Assembly: GCF_014205685.1 (NCBI RefSeq)
Contig: NZ_JACIIU010000004.1
Span: 186,001-250,000 of the forward strand
From: Paenochrobactrum gallinarii
GTDB taxonomy: Bacteria; Pseudomonadota; Alphaproteobacteria; Rhizobiales; Rhizobiaceae
Direction of reading: 5' to 3'
DNA length: 64,000 bases
The number at the start of each line of letters is the position of its first letter. Position 1 is the stretch's first letter. A program made the position numbers and the translations under genes. The notes under the pieces were generated by a model, which saw only the letters and a list, made by a program, of their open reading frames with translations, was not told where the DNA came from and did no database searches. Shown one piece after another: positions 1 through 11,211 of the stretch.

Positions 1-36
1 CGGGATTTTATACGGGAGTTGAGGTTGATCAGGCTG

Positions 37-140
37 GAGAATAATTCCTTAAATTTGGATTAGTTTAAGGTAAAATTATGCTCTGATTTTAAAGTATTAG
101 AGCGACCTTTATGTGCCAAGTCCGGCACATGGCGGTCTAA
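37..140 (+). repeat. Dispersed palindromic repeat, copy A
   Basis: About 104 bp that recurs, inverted, at 52693-52800. By hand alignment I count about 12 mismatches and no gaps, near 88% identity. The first ~47 bp form an imperfect palindrome whose outer arms include ATAATTCCTTAAA and TTTAAGGTAAAATTAT. A second small hairpin follows, with TGTGCC and GGCACA arms near 112-129. Size, palindromy and intergenic position fit the short extragenic palindromic repeats common in Rhizobiales genomes. No ORF lies inside, so it would be a non-autonomous element. Confidence 0.8.
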
Positions 141-368
141 TGCCTGAACGGGAATATCGCATGATTTTTTGTGCGTATTGCCGGATTAAACTTGGGAGGT
201 TTGAGCAATTCGAAGATCTGCTAACAGCATGAAACAGCTGTCTGTTTCAGATTTTAAAGACGTCCGGAAACCTGTCCGGAGGTCGCAATTTTGCTGAAAT
301 CATCCCGCACCATTTCATTGGATTTTTTGGTTTTCGAAGCACAAAAAAGCTCTTTAGAGAATCAAGAT

Positions 369-396
369 TTTGACGTTTACGTAAGAACTTATAAAT
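369..396 (+). promoter_or_regulatory. Candidate sigma-70 promoter of mdh
   Basis: TTGACG at 369-374 is followed after 15-16 bp by TATAAA/ATAAAT at 390-396. It is the best -35/-10 pair I see upstream of mdh. It would start transcription near 402 and leave a leader of about 145 nt that includes the hairpins at 443-527. The spacing is slightly short, and this is motif matching only. Confidence 0.45.
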
Positions 397-442
397 CTAA
401 CCGATTGAAATCATTGAGGTGAAATTTATTAGTTGAGTTATT

Positions 443-1509
<1,067 letters not shown>

Positions 1510-1515
1510 TCTGCT

Positions 1516-1548
1516 AAAAATGGCTGGTGGTATCACTGGCCATTTTTT
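1516..1548 (+). terminator. Intrinsic terminator between mdh and sucC
   Basis: AAAAATGGC (1516-1524) pairs with GCCATTTTT starting at 1539, with an inner GGTG/CACT stem, followed by a T run. It probably lets mdh be transcribed partly independently of sucCDAB. Confidence 0.75.
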
Positions 1549-1608
1549 AAGCTTTTCTGAAACGATCCTTGAAAACAAGAGATCGGGAAATCCGCAAAGG
1601 ACATCCAG

Positions 1609-2805
1609 ATGAATATTCATGAATATCAGGCCAAGCGTCTGCTGCACTCGTTTGGTGCGCCAATCGCCAATGGTGTGGCTGTTTATTCCGTTGAACAGGC
1701 GGAAGAATGGGCAAAAACGCTTCCTGGTCCGCTTTATGTGGTCAAGAGCCAGATCCACGCAGGTGGTCGCGGTAAGGGTAAGTTTAAAGAGCTCGGCCCT
1801 GATGCAAAGGGCGGTGTACGCCTTGCCAAGTCGGTTGAAGAAGTTGTTGCCAATGCAAAAGAAATGCTCGGCAACACACTGGTAACCGCACAGACCGGCC
1901 CTGCCGGTAAGCAGGTCAACCGTTTGTACATCGAAGATGGCGCAGACATTGAGCGTGAGCTTTATCTCTCCATGCTTATCGACCGCACCGTTGGCCGTCC
2001 GGCTTTTGTTGTCTCTACCGAAGGTGGCATGGACATTGAAGCTGTTGCAGAAGCAACACCTGAAAAGATCATCACTGTTGCGATTGATCCGGAAGCCGGT
2101 GTGACTGATGCTGATGCAAACCAGCTTGCTGATGCGCTGAAGCTTGAAGGCGAAGCCCGCGAAGATGCTTTGAAGCTTTTCCCGATCCTTTATAAAGCCT
2201 TCACCGAAAAAGACATGAGCCTGCTGGAAATCAACCCGCTCATCGTCATGACAGACGGCCGCATGCGCGTGCTGGATGCCAAAGTATCTTTTGACGGTAA
2301 TGCTTTGTATCGTCATGCAGATATCATGGAACTGCGCGACACAAGTGAAGAAGATGCCAAGGAAATCGAAGCATCGAAATATGATCTGGCTTATGTAGCG
2401 CTTGATGGCAACATCGGCTGCATGGTCAATGGTGCAGGCCTTGCAATGGCCACCATGGACATCATCAAGCTTTACGGCGCAGAACCTGCAAACTTCCTCG
2501 ATGTTGGCGGCGGCGCTACCAAAGAAAAAGTAACCGCAGCTTTCAAAATCATCACAGCTGATCCGGCTGTTGAAGGCATTCTGGTCAACATCTTCGGGGG
2601 CATCATGAAGTGCGACATCATCGCAGAAGGCGTGATCGCAGCTGTTAAGGAAGTCGGTCTGAAAGTTCCGCTCGTTGTGCGCCTTGAAGGCACCAACGTG
2701 GAACTGGGTAAGAAAATCATCAACGAGAGCGGTCTGAATGTTATTTCAGCTGACGATCTCGACGATGCGGCGCAGAAAATCGTCGCAGCAGTGAAGGGAA
2801 ATTGA
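1609..2805 (+). CDS. sucC: Succinyl-CoA synthetase (ADP-forming) subunit beta
   Basis: Beta subunit of the enzyme that converts succinyl-CoA, phosphate and ADP to succinate, CoA and ATP in the TCA cycle. At 398 residues it has the family's usual length. An N-terminal ATP-grasp domain begins [12 protein letters not shown] and carries the glycine-rich [19 protein letters not shown] is the metal/nucleotide site. The C-terminal CoA-ligase domain holds [18 protein letters not shown] and FLDVGGGA. sucD starts 3 bp after its stop, so the two are translated together. AAAGGACATCC precedes the ATG. Confidence 0.98.
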   Translation: MNIHEYQAKRLLHSFGAPIANGVAVYSVEQAEEWAKTLPGPLYVVKSQIHAGGRGKGKFKELGPDAKGGVRLAKSVEEVVANAKEMLGNTLVTAQTGPAGKQVNRLYIEDGADIERELYLSMLIDRTVGRPAFVVSTEGGMDIEAVAEATPEKIITVAIDPEAGVTDADANQLADALKLEGEAREDALKLFPILYKAFTEKDMSLLEINPLIVMTDGRMRVLDAKVSFDGNALYRHADIMELRDTSEEDAKEIEASKYDLAYVALDGNIGCMVNGAGLAMATMDIIKLYGAEPANFLDVGGGATKEKVTAAFKIITADPAVEGILVNIFGGIMKCDIIAEGVIAAVKEVGLKVPLVVRLEGTNVELGKKIINESGLNVISADDLDDAAQKIVAAVKGN

Positions 2806-2808
2806 GGC

Positions 2809-3711
2809 ATGTCCATTCTGATTAACAAGGACACCAAGGTTCTCGTACAGGGTCTGACCGGTAAAACCGGTACATTTCACACCGAACAGGCACTGGCTTA
2901 TTACGGTACCAAGATGGTTGGTGGTATTCACCCTGCAAAAGGTGGTCAGAACTGGACCGGTGCTGAAGGCCAGACTCTGCCGATCTTCGCAAGTGTTGCT
3001 GAAGGCCGCGATGTCACCGGTGCTGATGCGTCTGTGATTTATGTGCCGCCAGCAGGTGCCGCAGCTGCGATCATCGAAGCCATTGATGCTGAAATCCCGC
3101 TGATCGTTTGCATCACTGAAGGTATTCCGGTCATGGATATGGTGCGCGTGAAGGAACGTCTGGCACGTTCGAAATCACGCCTCATCGGCCCTAACTGCCC
3201 TGGTATCCTGACCCCTGAAGAATGCAAAATCGGCATTATGCCGGGCAATATCTTCAAAAAAGGTTCGGTTGGCGTTGTGTCGCGCTCAGGTACACTGACG
3301 TATGAAGCAGTGTTCCAGACCTCCAACGAAGGCCTCGGCCAGACAACTGCTGTTGGTATTGGTGGCGACCCTGTAAAGGGTACAGAATTCATCGACATGC
3401 TGGAAATGTTCCTTGCTGATGATGAAACCAAGTCGATCGTCATGATCGGTGAAATCGGTGGTTCGGCTGAAGAAGAAGCTGCACAGTTCATCGCTGACGA
3501 AGCCAAGCGCGGTCGCAAGAAGCCAATGGTTGGCTTCATCGCAGGACGTACAGCACCTCCAGGCCGCACCATGGGGCACGCCGGTGCCGTCATTTCTGGC
3601 GGTAAAGGCGGAGCGGAAGACAAGATTGCTGCGATGGAAGCTGCGGGTATCCGCGTATCCCCGTCACCGGCACAGCTTGGCAAGACGCTCGTTGAAGTGC
3701 TGAAGGGCTGA
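2809..3711 (+). CDS. sucD: Succinyl-CoA synthetase (ADP-forming) subunit alpha
   Basis: Alpha subunit of succinyl-CoA synthetase, carrying the CoA-binding Rossmann domain and the phosphohistidine. The 300 residues are complete: [10 protein letters not shown] near the N-terminus for CoA binding, GPNCPGI (127-133), the SRSGTLTYE loop, and H257 in GHAGA, the expected phosphorylated histidine. Translation is tightly coupled to sucC, with GAGGC just upstream of the ATG. A hairpin without a T run follows before sucA. Confidence 0.98.
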   Translation: MSILINKDTKVLVQGLTGKTGTFHTEQALAYYGTKMVGGIHPAKGGQNWTGAEGQTLPIFASVAEGRDVTGADASVIYVPPAGAAAAIIEAIDAEIPLIVCITEGIPVMDMVRVKERLARSKSRLIGPNCPGILTPEECKIGIMPGNIFKKGSVGVVSRSGTLTYEAVFQTSNEGLGQTTAVGIGGDPVKGTEFIDMLEMFLADDETKSIVMIGEIGGSAEEEAAQFIADEAKRGRKKPMVGFIAGRTAPPGRTMGHAGAVISGGKGGAEDKIAAMEAAGIRVSPSPAQLGKTLVEVLKG

Positions 3712-3737
3712 GGATGAACGGCTCTCGTTAAATATTT

Positions 3738-3767
3738 CCCGGTTCCGGCTTTTAAGCTGGTGCCGGG
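3738..3767 (+). other. Intergenic hairpin between sucD and sucA
   Basis: CCCGG..CCGGCT (3738-3750) pairs with AGCTGG..CCGGG (3755-3767), leaving a TTTA loop and one small internal loop. No T run follows, so it looks more like an mRNA-processing or 3'-end-stabilising hairpin than a classical terminator. The remaining 213 bp to sucA show no further gene. Confidence 0.45.
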
Positions 3768-3980
3768 ATTTGCGCAATGAGGCGAGAATTTCAGTTCCGG
3801 ACTAACTATTTGAATATTTGTATGAAACTGCCCTTAAATCGGCCTGATTTTTGAAGTTTTATACAGTCCTGATGTCAGGGGTGCCGCACAGTTCCGCCCT
3901 GACCGCGTGAGGGGAGAAAATTTCAACCCGCGCGAAGATGAACTGCTAAGAGGAGACGGGGCTCGGCCTCCGGATAAGTT

Positions 3981-6971
3981 ATGGCAAGGCAAGAACAGGC
4001 TAACGACGTTTTCGCCCTCACTTCGTTCCTTTACGGTGGTAACGCCGATTATATTGAGGAACTATACGCTAAGTTTCAGGATGATCCGAATTCTGTCGAT
4101 CAGCAGTGGCGTGATTTCTTCTCAGAACTGAATGACGATGCTGACGATGTGCGCAAAAATGCGCAGGGCGCATCGTGGACCAAGCCGAACTGGCCGCTTG
4201 CTGAAAGCGGCGAGCTGGTTTCAGCGCTGGACGGCAACTGGGCAGATGTTGAAAAACACGTCACCGACAAGCTGAAAGCCAAGGCAGGTAAAGACGCGAA
4301 CACGGCACTGACCGCAGAAGAGCTGACACAGGCAGCCCGCGATTCCGTTCATGCCATTATGATGATCCGCGCTTATCGTATGCGTGGCCATTTGCATGCC
4401 AATCTGGATCCGCTTGGTCTTGCCGAAAAGCCAGATGCTTATAATGAGCTGGAGCCGGAAAATTACGGTTTTACACCGGCTGATTATAACCGCAAAATCT
4501 TCATCGATAATGTGCTTGGTCTGGAATATGCCACTATTCCGGAAATGCTGGCTATTTTGAAGCGCACCTATTGCTCGACCATGGGTGTAGAGTTCATGCA
4601 CATTTCCAATCCGGCTGAAAAAGCCTGGATTCAGGAACGTATCGAAGGCCCGGATAAAGGCTTTGCATTTACCCCTGAAGGTAAAAAAGCAATTTTGTCG
4701 AAGCTGGTTGAAGCAGAAGGCTTCGAACAGTTCATCGATGTTAAATATAAAGGCACCAAGCGTTTTGGTCTGGATGGCGGTGAGTCGCTGATCCCTGCTC
4801 TTGAGCAGATCATCAAACGCGGCGGCTCCATGGGCTTGAAAGAAATCGTGTTTGGTATGGCTCACCGTGGCCGTCTCAACGTGCTTTCACAGGTTATGGG
4901 CAAACCACACCGTGCTATTTTCCACGAGTTCAAGGGCGGTTCTTACGCTCCTGATGATGTGGAAGGTTCAGGCGACGTAAAGTACCACTTAGGTGCATCA
5001 TCCGACCGTGAATTTGACGGCAATGAAGTGCATCTGTCGCTGACCGCCAACCCGTCCCACCTTGAAATTGTCAATCCGGTTGTGATGGGTAAAGCCCGCG
5101 CCAAGCAGGATCTGCTTGTTGGCCGCACCCGTGATGATCTGGTACCGTTGACTGAACGTGTCAAAGTGCTGCCATTGCTTCTGCATGGTGATGCGGCATT
5201 TGCCGGTCAGGGTGTTGTGGCTGAGTGCCTGGGTCTTTCCGGCCTGCGTGGTCACCGCGTTGCCGGTACTGTCCACTTTATCATCAACAACCAGATCGGT
5301 TTCACCACCAATCCGGCGTTCTCCCGTTCGTCCCCATATCCGTCCGATGTGGCCAAGATGATCGAAGCGCCGATTTTCCACGTGAATGGTGATGATCCGG
5401 AAGCTGTTGTTTTTGCTGCAAAAGTTGCGATTGAATACCGCATGACATTCCACAAGCCAGTTGTGGTTGATATGTTCTGCTACCGTCGCTTTGGTCACAA
5501 CGAAGGTGATGAGCCTGCGTTCACCCAGCCTTTGATGTATCAGGAAATCCGTGCGCACAAGACCACTTTGCAGCTCTATAGCGACAAGCTGATTGCTGAA
5601 GGTCTGGTGACACAGGAAGAAGTTGACCAGATGAAAGCGCAATGGCGCGAAAATCTGGAAAAAGAGTTTGAAGCAGGTCAGAGCTATAAGCCGAACAAGG
5701 CTGACTGGCTGGATGGTGCATGGACGGGCTTGCGCACTGCGGACAATGCAGATGAGCAGCGCCGTGGCAAAACCGGCGTGCCGCTGAAAACTCTGAAAGA
5801 AATCGGTAAGAAGCTGGTTGAAGTTCCAAGCGATTTCAACGTGCACCGTACTGTTCAGCGTTTCCTCGACAACCGCGCCAAGATGATTGAAAGCGGTGAG
5901 GGCATTGATTGGGCAACGGCAGAATCGCTGGCTTTTGGTACGCTTGTATCGGAAGGCAATCCGATCCGTCTTTCCGGTCAGGATGTCGAACGCGGCACCT
6001 TCTCGCAGCGTCACACCGTTCTTTATGATCAGCAAAACCAGAACCGTTACATTCCGCTGAATAATATTCAAAAAGGCCAGGCGATCTACGAAGCCATCAA
6101 CTCGATGCTTTCGGAAGAAGCCGTGCTTGGCTACGAATATGGTTATTCATTGTCTGATCCGCGTGCGCTGACTCTGTGGGAAGCCCAGTTTGGTGACTTC
6201 GCCAACGGTGCGCAGGTGGTTTTTGACCAGTTCATCTCATCAGGTGAGCGTAAGTGGTTGCGTATGTCCGGTCTTGTTTGCCTTCTGCCGCATGGCTATG
6301 AAGGTCAGGGTCCTGAGCATTCATCCGCCCGTCTGGAACGCTTCCTTCAGCTTTGCGCCGAAGACAATATGCAAGTGGCCAATGTCACCACACCGGCCAA
6401 CTACTTCCATATTCTGCGTCGCCAGATGAAGCGTGATTTCCGCAAGCCGCTGATCATGATGACACCAAAGTCATTGCTGCGCCATAAGCGTGCGATTTCG
6501 ACCTTGAATGAACTTTCAGGCGATTCATCCTTCCACCGTCTGTTGTGGGATGATGCGCAATATCTGAAAGACCAGCCGATCAAGTTGCAGAAAGATGCGA
6601 AAATCCGTCGTGTGGTTCTTTGCTCCGGTAAGGTCTATTATGATCTTTACGAAGAGCGTGAGAGACGCGGTATCGACGACATCTATCTGTTGCGCGTCGA
6701 GCAGCTCTATCCGTTCCCGGCAAAGGCGCTCATCAATGAACTGTCGCGTTTCCGCGGTGCGGAAATTGTATGGTGTCAGGAAGAGCCGAAGAACATGGGC
6801 GCCTGGTCGTTCATCGAGCCTTATCTGGAATGGGTACTTGCGCATATTGATGCAAAATATCCGCGCGCCCGTTATACAGGCCGTCCGGCTGCCGCATCAC
6901 CTGCAACAGGCTTGATGTCCAGACATCTGGAACAGCTTGCAGCATTCCTTGAAGATGCGCTCGGCTCTTAA
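3981..6971 (+). CDS. sucA: 2-oxoglutarate dehydrogenase E1 component
   Basis: Thiamine-diphosphate-dependent E1 of the 2-oxoglutarate dehydrogenase complex; it decarboxylates 2-oxoglutarate and succinylates the lipoyl group of E2 (SucB). The 996 residues match alphaproteobacterial E1o. The N-terminal segment with FLYGGNADYIEELY is the E1o-specific domain that binds the rest of the complex. The central domain has GMAHRGRLNVL and LTANPSHLEIVNPV. The Mg-ThDP region has HGDAAFAGQG and NNQIGFTT. The C-terminal transketolase-like domain has GYEGQGPEHSSARLERFLQL. The closest AGGAG lies ~26 nt upstream, and GGATAAG sits just before the ATG, so the exact start is slightly uncertain. Confidence 0.98.
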   Translation: MARQEQANDVFALTSFLYGGNADYIEELYAKFQDDPNSVDQQWRDFFSELNDDADDVRKNAQGASWTKPNWPLAESGELVSALDGNWADVEKHVTDKLKAKAGKDANTALTAEELTQAARDSVHAIMMIRAYRMRGHLHANLDPLGLAEKPDAYNELEPENYGFTPADYNRKIFIDNVLGLEYATIPEMLAILKRTYCSTMGVEFMHISNPAEKAWIQERIEGPDKGFAFTPEGKKAILSKLVEAEGFEQFIDVKYKGTKRFGLDGGESLIPALEQIIKRGGSMGLKEIVFGMAHRGRLNVLSQVMGKPHRAIFHEFKGGSYAPDDVEGSGDVKYHLGASSDREFDGNEVHLSLTANPSHLEIVNPVVMGKARAKQDLLVGRTRDDLVPLTERVKVLPLLLHGDAAFAGQGVVAECLGLSGLRGHRVAGTVHFIINNQIGFTTNPAFSRSSPYPSDVAKMIEAPIFHVNGDDPEAVVFAAKVAIEYRMTFHKPVVVDMFCYRRFGHNEGDEPAFTQPLMYQEIRAHKTTLQLYSDKLIAEGLVTQEEVDQMKAQWRENLEKEFEAGQSYKPNKADWLDGAWTGLRTADNADEQRRGKTGVPLKTLKEIGKKLVEVPSDFNVHRTVQRFLDNRAKMIESGEGIDWATAESLAFGTLVSEGNPIRLSGQDVERGTFSQRHTVLYDQQNQNRYIPLNNIQKGQAIYEAINSMLSEEAVLGYEYGYSLSDPRALTLWEAQFGDFANGAQVVFDQFISSGERKWLRMSGLVCLLPHGYEGQGPEHSSARLERFLQLCAEDNMQVANVTTPANYFHILRRQMKRDFRKPLIMMTPKSLLRHKRAISTLNELSGDSSFHRLLWDDAQYLKDQPIKLQKDAKIRRVVLCSGKVYYDLYEERERRGIDDIYLLRVEQLYPFPAKALINELSRFRGAEIVWCQEEPKNMGAWSFIEPYLEWVLAHIDAKYPRARYTGRPAAASPATGLMSRHLEQLAAFLEDALGS

Positions 6972-7028
6972 TGAGCCGGACGCCTTTCATCAGAATTTTC
7001 AGACTTGAGATCAACGGAAGATAAAACC

Positions 7029-8255
7029 ATGGCCACCGAAATCCGCGTTCCTACACTTGGGGAATCCGTCTCTGAGGCAACCATTGGCAAATGGTTCAAA
7101 AAAGTCGGCGAAGCTGTCGCTCTCGATGAACCGCTTGTCGAACTGGAAACCGATAAAGTAACGATTGAAGTTCCAGCCGCCGCTGCCGGCGTTCTGGCTG
7201 AAATCACTGCACAGGAAGGCGATACTGTTGAAGTAAACGCTCTTCTTGGCCAGATTTCCACCGATGGTGCAGCTGTTGCAGCCGCTCCAAAACCAGTAGC
7301 TGCCGCACCTGCTGCTGCCGCTGCACCTGTTGCAGCATCAACAGGTTCAGCTTCTTCGGGCTTGGCAATGTCACCAGCACCATCCGCTGCCAAGCTTTTG
7401 GCTGAAAGCGGTTTGAGTGCTGATCAGGTTGCCGGTTCCGGCAAGCGTGGTCAGGTTCTTAAAGGCGATGTGCTTGATGCCGTTGCCAAGGGCATTTCAG
7501 CGGCACCTGTGGCAGCTCCGGCTGTTGCCCGTGCTGCTTCACCAGCTGGTGATGAAGTGCGTGAAGAACGCGTGAAAATGACCCGTCTGCGCCAGACCAT
7601 TGCACGTCGTTTGAAAGACGCGCAAAACACTGCTGCCATGCTCACCACTTACAACGAAGTGGACATGTCTGCGGTTATGGATCTGCGTAAGCGCTACAAG
7701 GATATCTTTGAGAAGAAACACGGCGTGAAGCTCGGCTTCATGGGCTTCTTCACCAAAGCTGTTACTCATGCTTTGAAAGAACTTCCGGCTGTTAACGCTG
7801 AAATCGACGGCACCGACATCATCTACAAGAACTTTGCTCATGTGGGCATGGCTGTTGGTACCGATAAAGGTCTGGTTGTGCCGGTTGTGCGCGATGCTGA
7901 TCAGATGTCGATTGCTGAAATCGAAAAAGAAATCGGTCGTTTGGCTAAATCTGCCCGTGACGGTTCGCTTTCTGTGGCCGATATGCAGGGCGGCACCTTC
8001 ACCATCACCAATGGTGGTGTATATGGCTCGCTGATGTCTTCGCCAATCCTCAATGCACCGCAGTCGGGTATTCTCGGCATGCACAAAATTCAGGAGCGTC
8101 CGGTTGTTGTCGGCGGTCAGATTGTTATCCGTCCGATGATGTATCTGGCTCTGTCTTATGACCACCGTATCGTTGACGGCAAGGAAGCGGTAACCTTCCT
8201 CGTGCGTGTTAAGGACAGCCTGGAAGATCCGGAACGTCTGGTTCTTGATCTTTAA
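7029..8255 (+). CDS. sucB: Dihydrolipoamide succinyltransferase (E2 of 2-oxoglutarate dehydrogenase)
   Basis: Core E2 that moves the succinyl group from SucA to CoA. The 408 residues show one lipoyl domain with K43 in [10 protein letters not shown], an Ala/Pro-rich linker (about 80-118), a peripheral-subunit-binding domain around [15 protein letters not shown], and a trimerising catalytic domain ending in YDHRIVDG, with H379 and D383 as catalytic residues. The ATG at 7029 is chosen over 7005 because GGAAG sits nine bases upstream and the protein then begins with the lipoyl domain. It lies 57 bp after sucA. Confidence 0.98.
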   Translation: MATEIRVPTLGESVSEATIGKWFKKVGEAVALDEPLVELETDKVTIEVPAAAAGVLAEITAQEGDTVEVNALLGQISTDGAAVAAAPKPVAAAPAAAAAPVAASTGSASSGLAMSPAPSAAKLLAESGLSADQVAGSGKRGQVLKGDVLDAVAKGISAAPVAAPAVARAASPAGDEVREERVKMTRLRQTIARRLKDAQNTAAMLTTYNEVDMSAVMDLRKRYKDIFEKKHGVKLGFMGFFTKAVTHALKELPAVNAEIDGTDIIYKNFAHVGMAVGTDKGLVVPVVRDADQMSIAEIEKEIGRLAKSARDGSLSVADMQGGTFTITNGGVYGSLMSSPILNAPQSGILGMHKIQERPVVVGGQIVIRPMMYLALSYDHRIVDGKEAVTFLVRVKDSLEDPERLVLDL

Positions 8256-8264
8256 TTCTTATAA

Positions 8265-8291
8265 GAGCGGCGGCTATTATAGTCGCCGCTC
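8265..8291 (+). terminator. Terminator-like palindrome after sucB
   Basis: GAGCGGCG (8265-8272) pairs with CGCCGCTC (8284-8291), and the inner CTATTATAG also pairs. The 27-bp palindrome is almost perfect, but only a weak CATTCTCTT tract follows. It probably ends or stabilises the sucAB transcript and separates it from the LysE-type gene. Confidence 0.6.
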
Positions 8292-8337
8292 ATTCTCTTG
8301 ATTTGTTTGTTTCGTCGCACTTTACCGGGTCAGAACC

Positions 8338-8988
8338 ATGCACGCATACCTGATCGAACTGGCATCATTGATGGCGATTTTTGCTTTTGCAGTGATTTCG
8401 CCCGGCGCTGATCTGGCTATGGTTATGCGACAAGCTATGGTGCACGGACGCAGACAAGCAATTATCACCAGTTTTGGTATTGGTGCGGCACTGATGATGC
8501 ATGTGAGTTATACAGTGCTGGGGCTTGGCCTCATTATCTCCAAATCGATCTATTTGTTTAATCTGGTGAAATGGTGCGGCGTGGCCTATCTGGTCTATAT
8601 CGGCATCAAGGCGTTGCGCTCATCGGGTGGTTTTGTGCAAATAAGCCCGGAGGGTGTTGCACCTAAAACACCGGAAAAACAGCAAAGCTTTATGAGAGCT
8701 TTCAGCCTTGGATTTGCAGCCAATGCACTTAATCCGAAGGCGGTATTTTTCTTCCTTTCGATCTTTTCAACTGTGGTGAGCGTTCATACACCGACAGAGA
8801 TCAAGCTTGGCTATGGCATGCTGATGGCCATCTGCCTGATTAGCTGGTTTGTCTGTGTCTCATTGTTTATGACAACGCCGCATATGCAGGCAGCATTTGC
8901 GCGGGCGGGCAAAATGATTGATCGGGTCAGTGGTTTGGTTTTTATCACGCTGGGACTGAAACTGGCCACAGAAAAGGCCCATATGTAA
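8338..8988 (+). CDS. LysE/RhtB-family amino-acid exporter
   Basis: Predicted inner-membrane efflux protein of 216 residues. The hydrophobic profile fits the six-helix LysE/RhtB fold. The N-terminal signature reads VISPGADLAMVMRQ, where most members have SPGPD, and a glycine-rich GIGAALMMHVSYT segment follows. A conserved block (FSLGFAANALNPKAVFFFLSIF) resembles the family's Asn-Pro-Lys motif. Family members export homoserine, threonine, lysine or other small metabolites; the substrate here cannot be read from the sequence. It sits between sucB and lpd, behind a terminator-like palindrome, and is probably its own unit. Confidence 0.88.
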   Translation: MHAYLIELASLMAIFAFAVISPGADLAMVMRQAMVHGRRQAIITSFGIGAALMMHVSYTVLGLGLIISKSIYLFNLVKWCGVAYLVYIGIKALRSSGGFVQISPEGVAPKTPEKQQSFMRAFSLGFAANALNPKAVFFFLSIFSTVVSVHTPTEIKLGYGMLMAICLISWFVCVSLFMTTPHMQAAFARAGKMIDRVSGLVFITLGLKLATEKAHM

Positions 8989-9063
8989 AAGCATGTAATT
9001 TTCGATGATTTGTATGAATGGCGCGGACTTGCATGAATGACGGGAAACCCGAGGAGAAAACAT

Positions 9064-9609
9064 ATGAGCTGTTATCGCAGGATTTCTAAAACTCTATCTG
9101 TGATGCTATTGGCAGGCATTGTGGCTGCTCCGACAAGCGCTTTTGCAGCCTGCATGCAAAATCGTGCGGTTTATACCGATCGCGATGATAATTATACGCT
9201 GACCTTTCGTCCTGAAGAGTCGAATGATTTACAATTCAGCCCTGCGCCGACCAATGAATTTACGATTGTTTCCAACGAAAAGCCGGACTTTAAACTAACC
9301 GGCTTGGTGGTTTGGCCGGAAGAGGCGGTCAAGCGTCCACTGGCGATGATTATGTATAATTGCGGTGATGCGGGAGCATCATCTGAAGATCTGGAAGATT
9401 GCAGCATCTGGCAGGGCGTAGTTTATGCGCTGAAAGAGGCAGCTGAAGCTGAACCATTGCCAAAGGCGGAAGAGCCTGCTGCCCAGACAGTGCTGTTTCC
9501 TGACCTGCTTGGTGCGCTGGATGCTTATGACTTTGGCGAGGCCAAGCCTGCTGAACCGCTGACATGGGAAGCGTTCCGCTTCAAAACCTGCACGCAGGAA
9601 GCTGAATAA
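9064..9609 (+). CDS. Secreted protein of unknown function with four cysteines
   Basis: I do not recognise a characterised family. The 181-residue product starts with a clear Sec signal peptide (RR at 5-6, hydrophobic core about 11-22) and a likely cleavage after AFA at 26-28. The mature part is acidic and has four cysteines (one just after cleavage, one in YNCGDAG, one in LEDCSIW, one near the C-terminus), enough for two periplasmic disulfides. The ATG at 9064 has GAGGAG nine bases upstream, better than an in-frame codon at 9037. It lies between the exporter and lpd, so a co-transcribed role is possible but unproven. Confidence 0.75.
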   Translation: MSCYRRISKTLSVMLLAGIVAAPTSAFAACMQNRAVYTDRDDNYTLTFRPEESNDLQFSPAPTNEFTIVSNEKPDFKLTGLVVWPEEAVKRPLAMIMYNCGDAGASSEDLEDCSIWQGVVYALKEAAEAEPLPKAEEPAAQTVLFPDLLGALDAYDFGEAKPAEPLTWEAFRFKTCTQEAE

Positions 9610-9726
9610 GTTTAAAACTGCCTGACAAGGCAGATGTGAATAGCAATGACTCACTGGGTTTGAGCCGTGAGTTACCAACCATCAAAGGGCAGTTATGCCC
9701 TCGTTGAAAGTAAAGAGGATTATTGA

Positions 9727-11133
9727 ATGTCTTACGATGTCGTCGTCATCGGAACCGGACCAGGCGGTTATGTGGCAGCTATTAAAGCCGCGCAGTTAGG
9801 CCTTAAAGTAGCGGTTATTGAAAAGCGTAAGACATATGGCGGCACCTGCCTCAATGTTGGCTGCATTCCTTCAAAGGCGCTGCTGCATGCTTCTGAAGTT
9901 TATGAAGAAGCCGGTCATTCTTTTGATGCGCTTGGCGTTGAAGTGAGCAAGCCGAAGCTGAACCTGGAAAAAATGCTGGCGCACAAAGACAATACGGTCA
10001 AAGCAAACGTCACCGGTGTTGAGTTCCTCTTTAAGAAAAACAAAATCACCGCTTTCACCGGCACCGGTAAAGTGGTTGCACAGGGCAAGGTTTCGGTCAC
10101 ATCCGAAGATGGTAAAGTTGAAGAACTGACCACCAAAAATATCATTATCGCAACTGGCTCTGATGTTGCCGGTATTCCTGGTGTTGAAGTTGCCTTCGAT
10201 GAAAAGATCATTGTTTCTTCAACCGGCGCTCTGTCTTTTGACAAAGTACCGGAAAGCATGATCGTTGTTGGCGGCGGCGTTATCGGACTGGAACTCGGTT
10301 CCGTCTGGTCACGTCTTGGCACCAAGGTTACCGTTGTTGAATATCTCGACAAGGTTCTGGGCGCGATGGACGGTGATGTGTCCAAGCACTTCCAGCGCAT
10401 GATGGAAAAACAGGGTCTGGCTTTCAAGCTGGGTGCGAAAGTCACCGGCGTTGAAAAAGCCGGTAAAGGCGCGAAAGTGACCTATTCGCCGGTTAAAGGC
10501 GGCGATGCCGAAGTGCTGGAAGCCGATGTGGTGCTGGTTGCAACCGGTCGTCGTCCTTACACGGATGGTCTGGGTCTTCAAGAGGCAGGTGTGGCGCTTG
10601 ATGAACGTGGCCGCGTTGCGATCAACGATCATTGGCAGACCAATATTGCCGGTATTTATGCCATCGGTGACGTGGTTAAAGGCCCGATGCTGGCGCACAA
10701 AGCTGAAGATGAAGGCGTCGCCGTTGCTGAAATCATCGCTGGTCAGGCAGGCCACGTGAATTTTGATGTTATTCCGGGCGTTGTTTACACCCAGCCGGAA
10801 GTAGCTTCTGTTGGTAAAACCGAAGAAGAGCTGAAAGCTGCCGGCGTTGAATATAAAGTCGGCAAATTCCCGTTCACTGCAAACGGCCGTGCACGCGCTA
10901 TGCAGCACACCGATGGTTTTGTGAAAATTCTTGCAGACAAAGCTACTGATAAAGTTCTGGGCGCACATATCCTTGGCTACAATGCCGGTGAAATGATCCA
11001 TGAACTGGCCGTGCTGATGGAGTTTGGCGGTTCTTCAGAAGATCTGGCACGTACCTGCCATGCGCATCCAACCATGTCGGAAGCTGTGCGTGAATCGGCC
11101 ATGGCTACATCTGGCAAGCCGATCCATATGTAA
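9727..11133 (+). CDS. lpd: Dihydrolipoyl dehydrogenase (E3)
   Basis: FAD/NAD enzyme that reoxidises the lipoyl groups of SucB, and possibly of other 2-oxoacid dehydrogenases. The 468 residues are full length: FAD-binding [10 protein letters not shown] (9-18), redox-active disulfide C41/C46 in [16 protein letters not shown]-binding [15 protein letters not shown], and the C-terminal interface motif HAHPTMSEA with active-site H447 and E452. AAAGAGG lies upstream of the ATG. It closes the 2-oxoglutarate dehydrogenase block and is followed by a strong terminator. Confidence 0.98.
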   Translation: MSYDVVVIGTGPGGYVAAIKAAQLGLKVAVIEKRKTYGGTCLNVGCIPSKALLHASEVYEEAGHSFDALGVEVSKPKLNLEKMLAHKDNTVKANVTGVEFLFKKNKITAFTGTGKVVAQGKVSVTSEDGKVEELTTKNIIIATGSDVAGIPGVEVAFDEKIIVSSTGALSFDKVPESMIVVGGGVIGLELGSVWSRLGTKVTVVEYLDKVLGAMDGDVSKHFQRMMEKQGLAFKLGAKVTGVEKAGKGAKVTYSPVKGGDAEVLEADVVLVATGRRPYTDGLGLQEAGVALDERGRVAINDHWQTNIAGIYAIGDVVKGPMLAHKAEDEGVAVAEIIAGQAGHVNFDVIPGVVYTQPEVASVGKTEEELKAAGVEYKVGKFPFTANGRARAMQHTDGFVKILADKATDKVLGAHILGYNAGEMIHELAVLMEFGGSSEDLARTCHAHPTMSEAVRESAMATSGKPIHM

Positions 11134-11153
11134 TTTGCATTGTGTAAATGAGA

Positions 11154-11184
11154 AAAGCCCGGATATTTCATCCGGGCTTTTTTT
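11154..11184 (+). terminator. Intrinsic terminator after lpd
   Basis: AAAGCCCGGA (11154-11163), a 7-nt loop, TCCGGGCTTT (11171-11180) and further T residues. It lies between convergent lpd and the TraB/GumN gene, and the flanking A and T runs could let it work both ways. Confidence 0.9.
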
Positions 11185-11211
11185 GTTGTGATATGCGGCG
11201 GGATGCGCTTG

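Noticed and set aside
4998-6071. 357-codon open frame on the - strand inside sucA
   Set aside because: Antisense shadow of a secure gene, with no domain and no ribosome-binding site of note.
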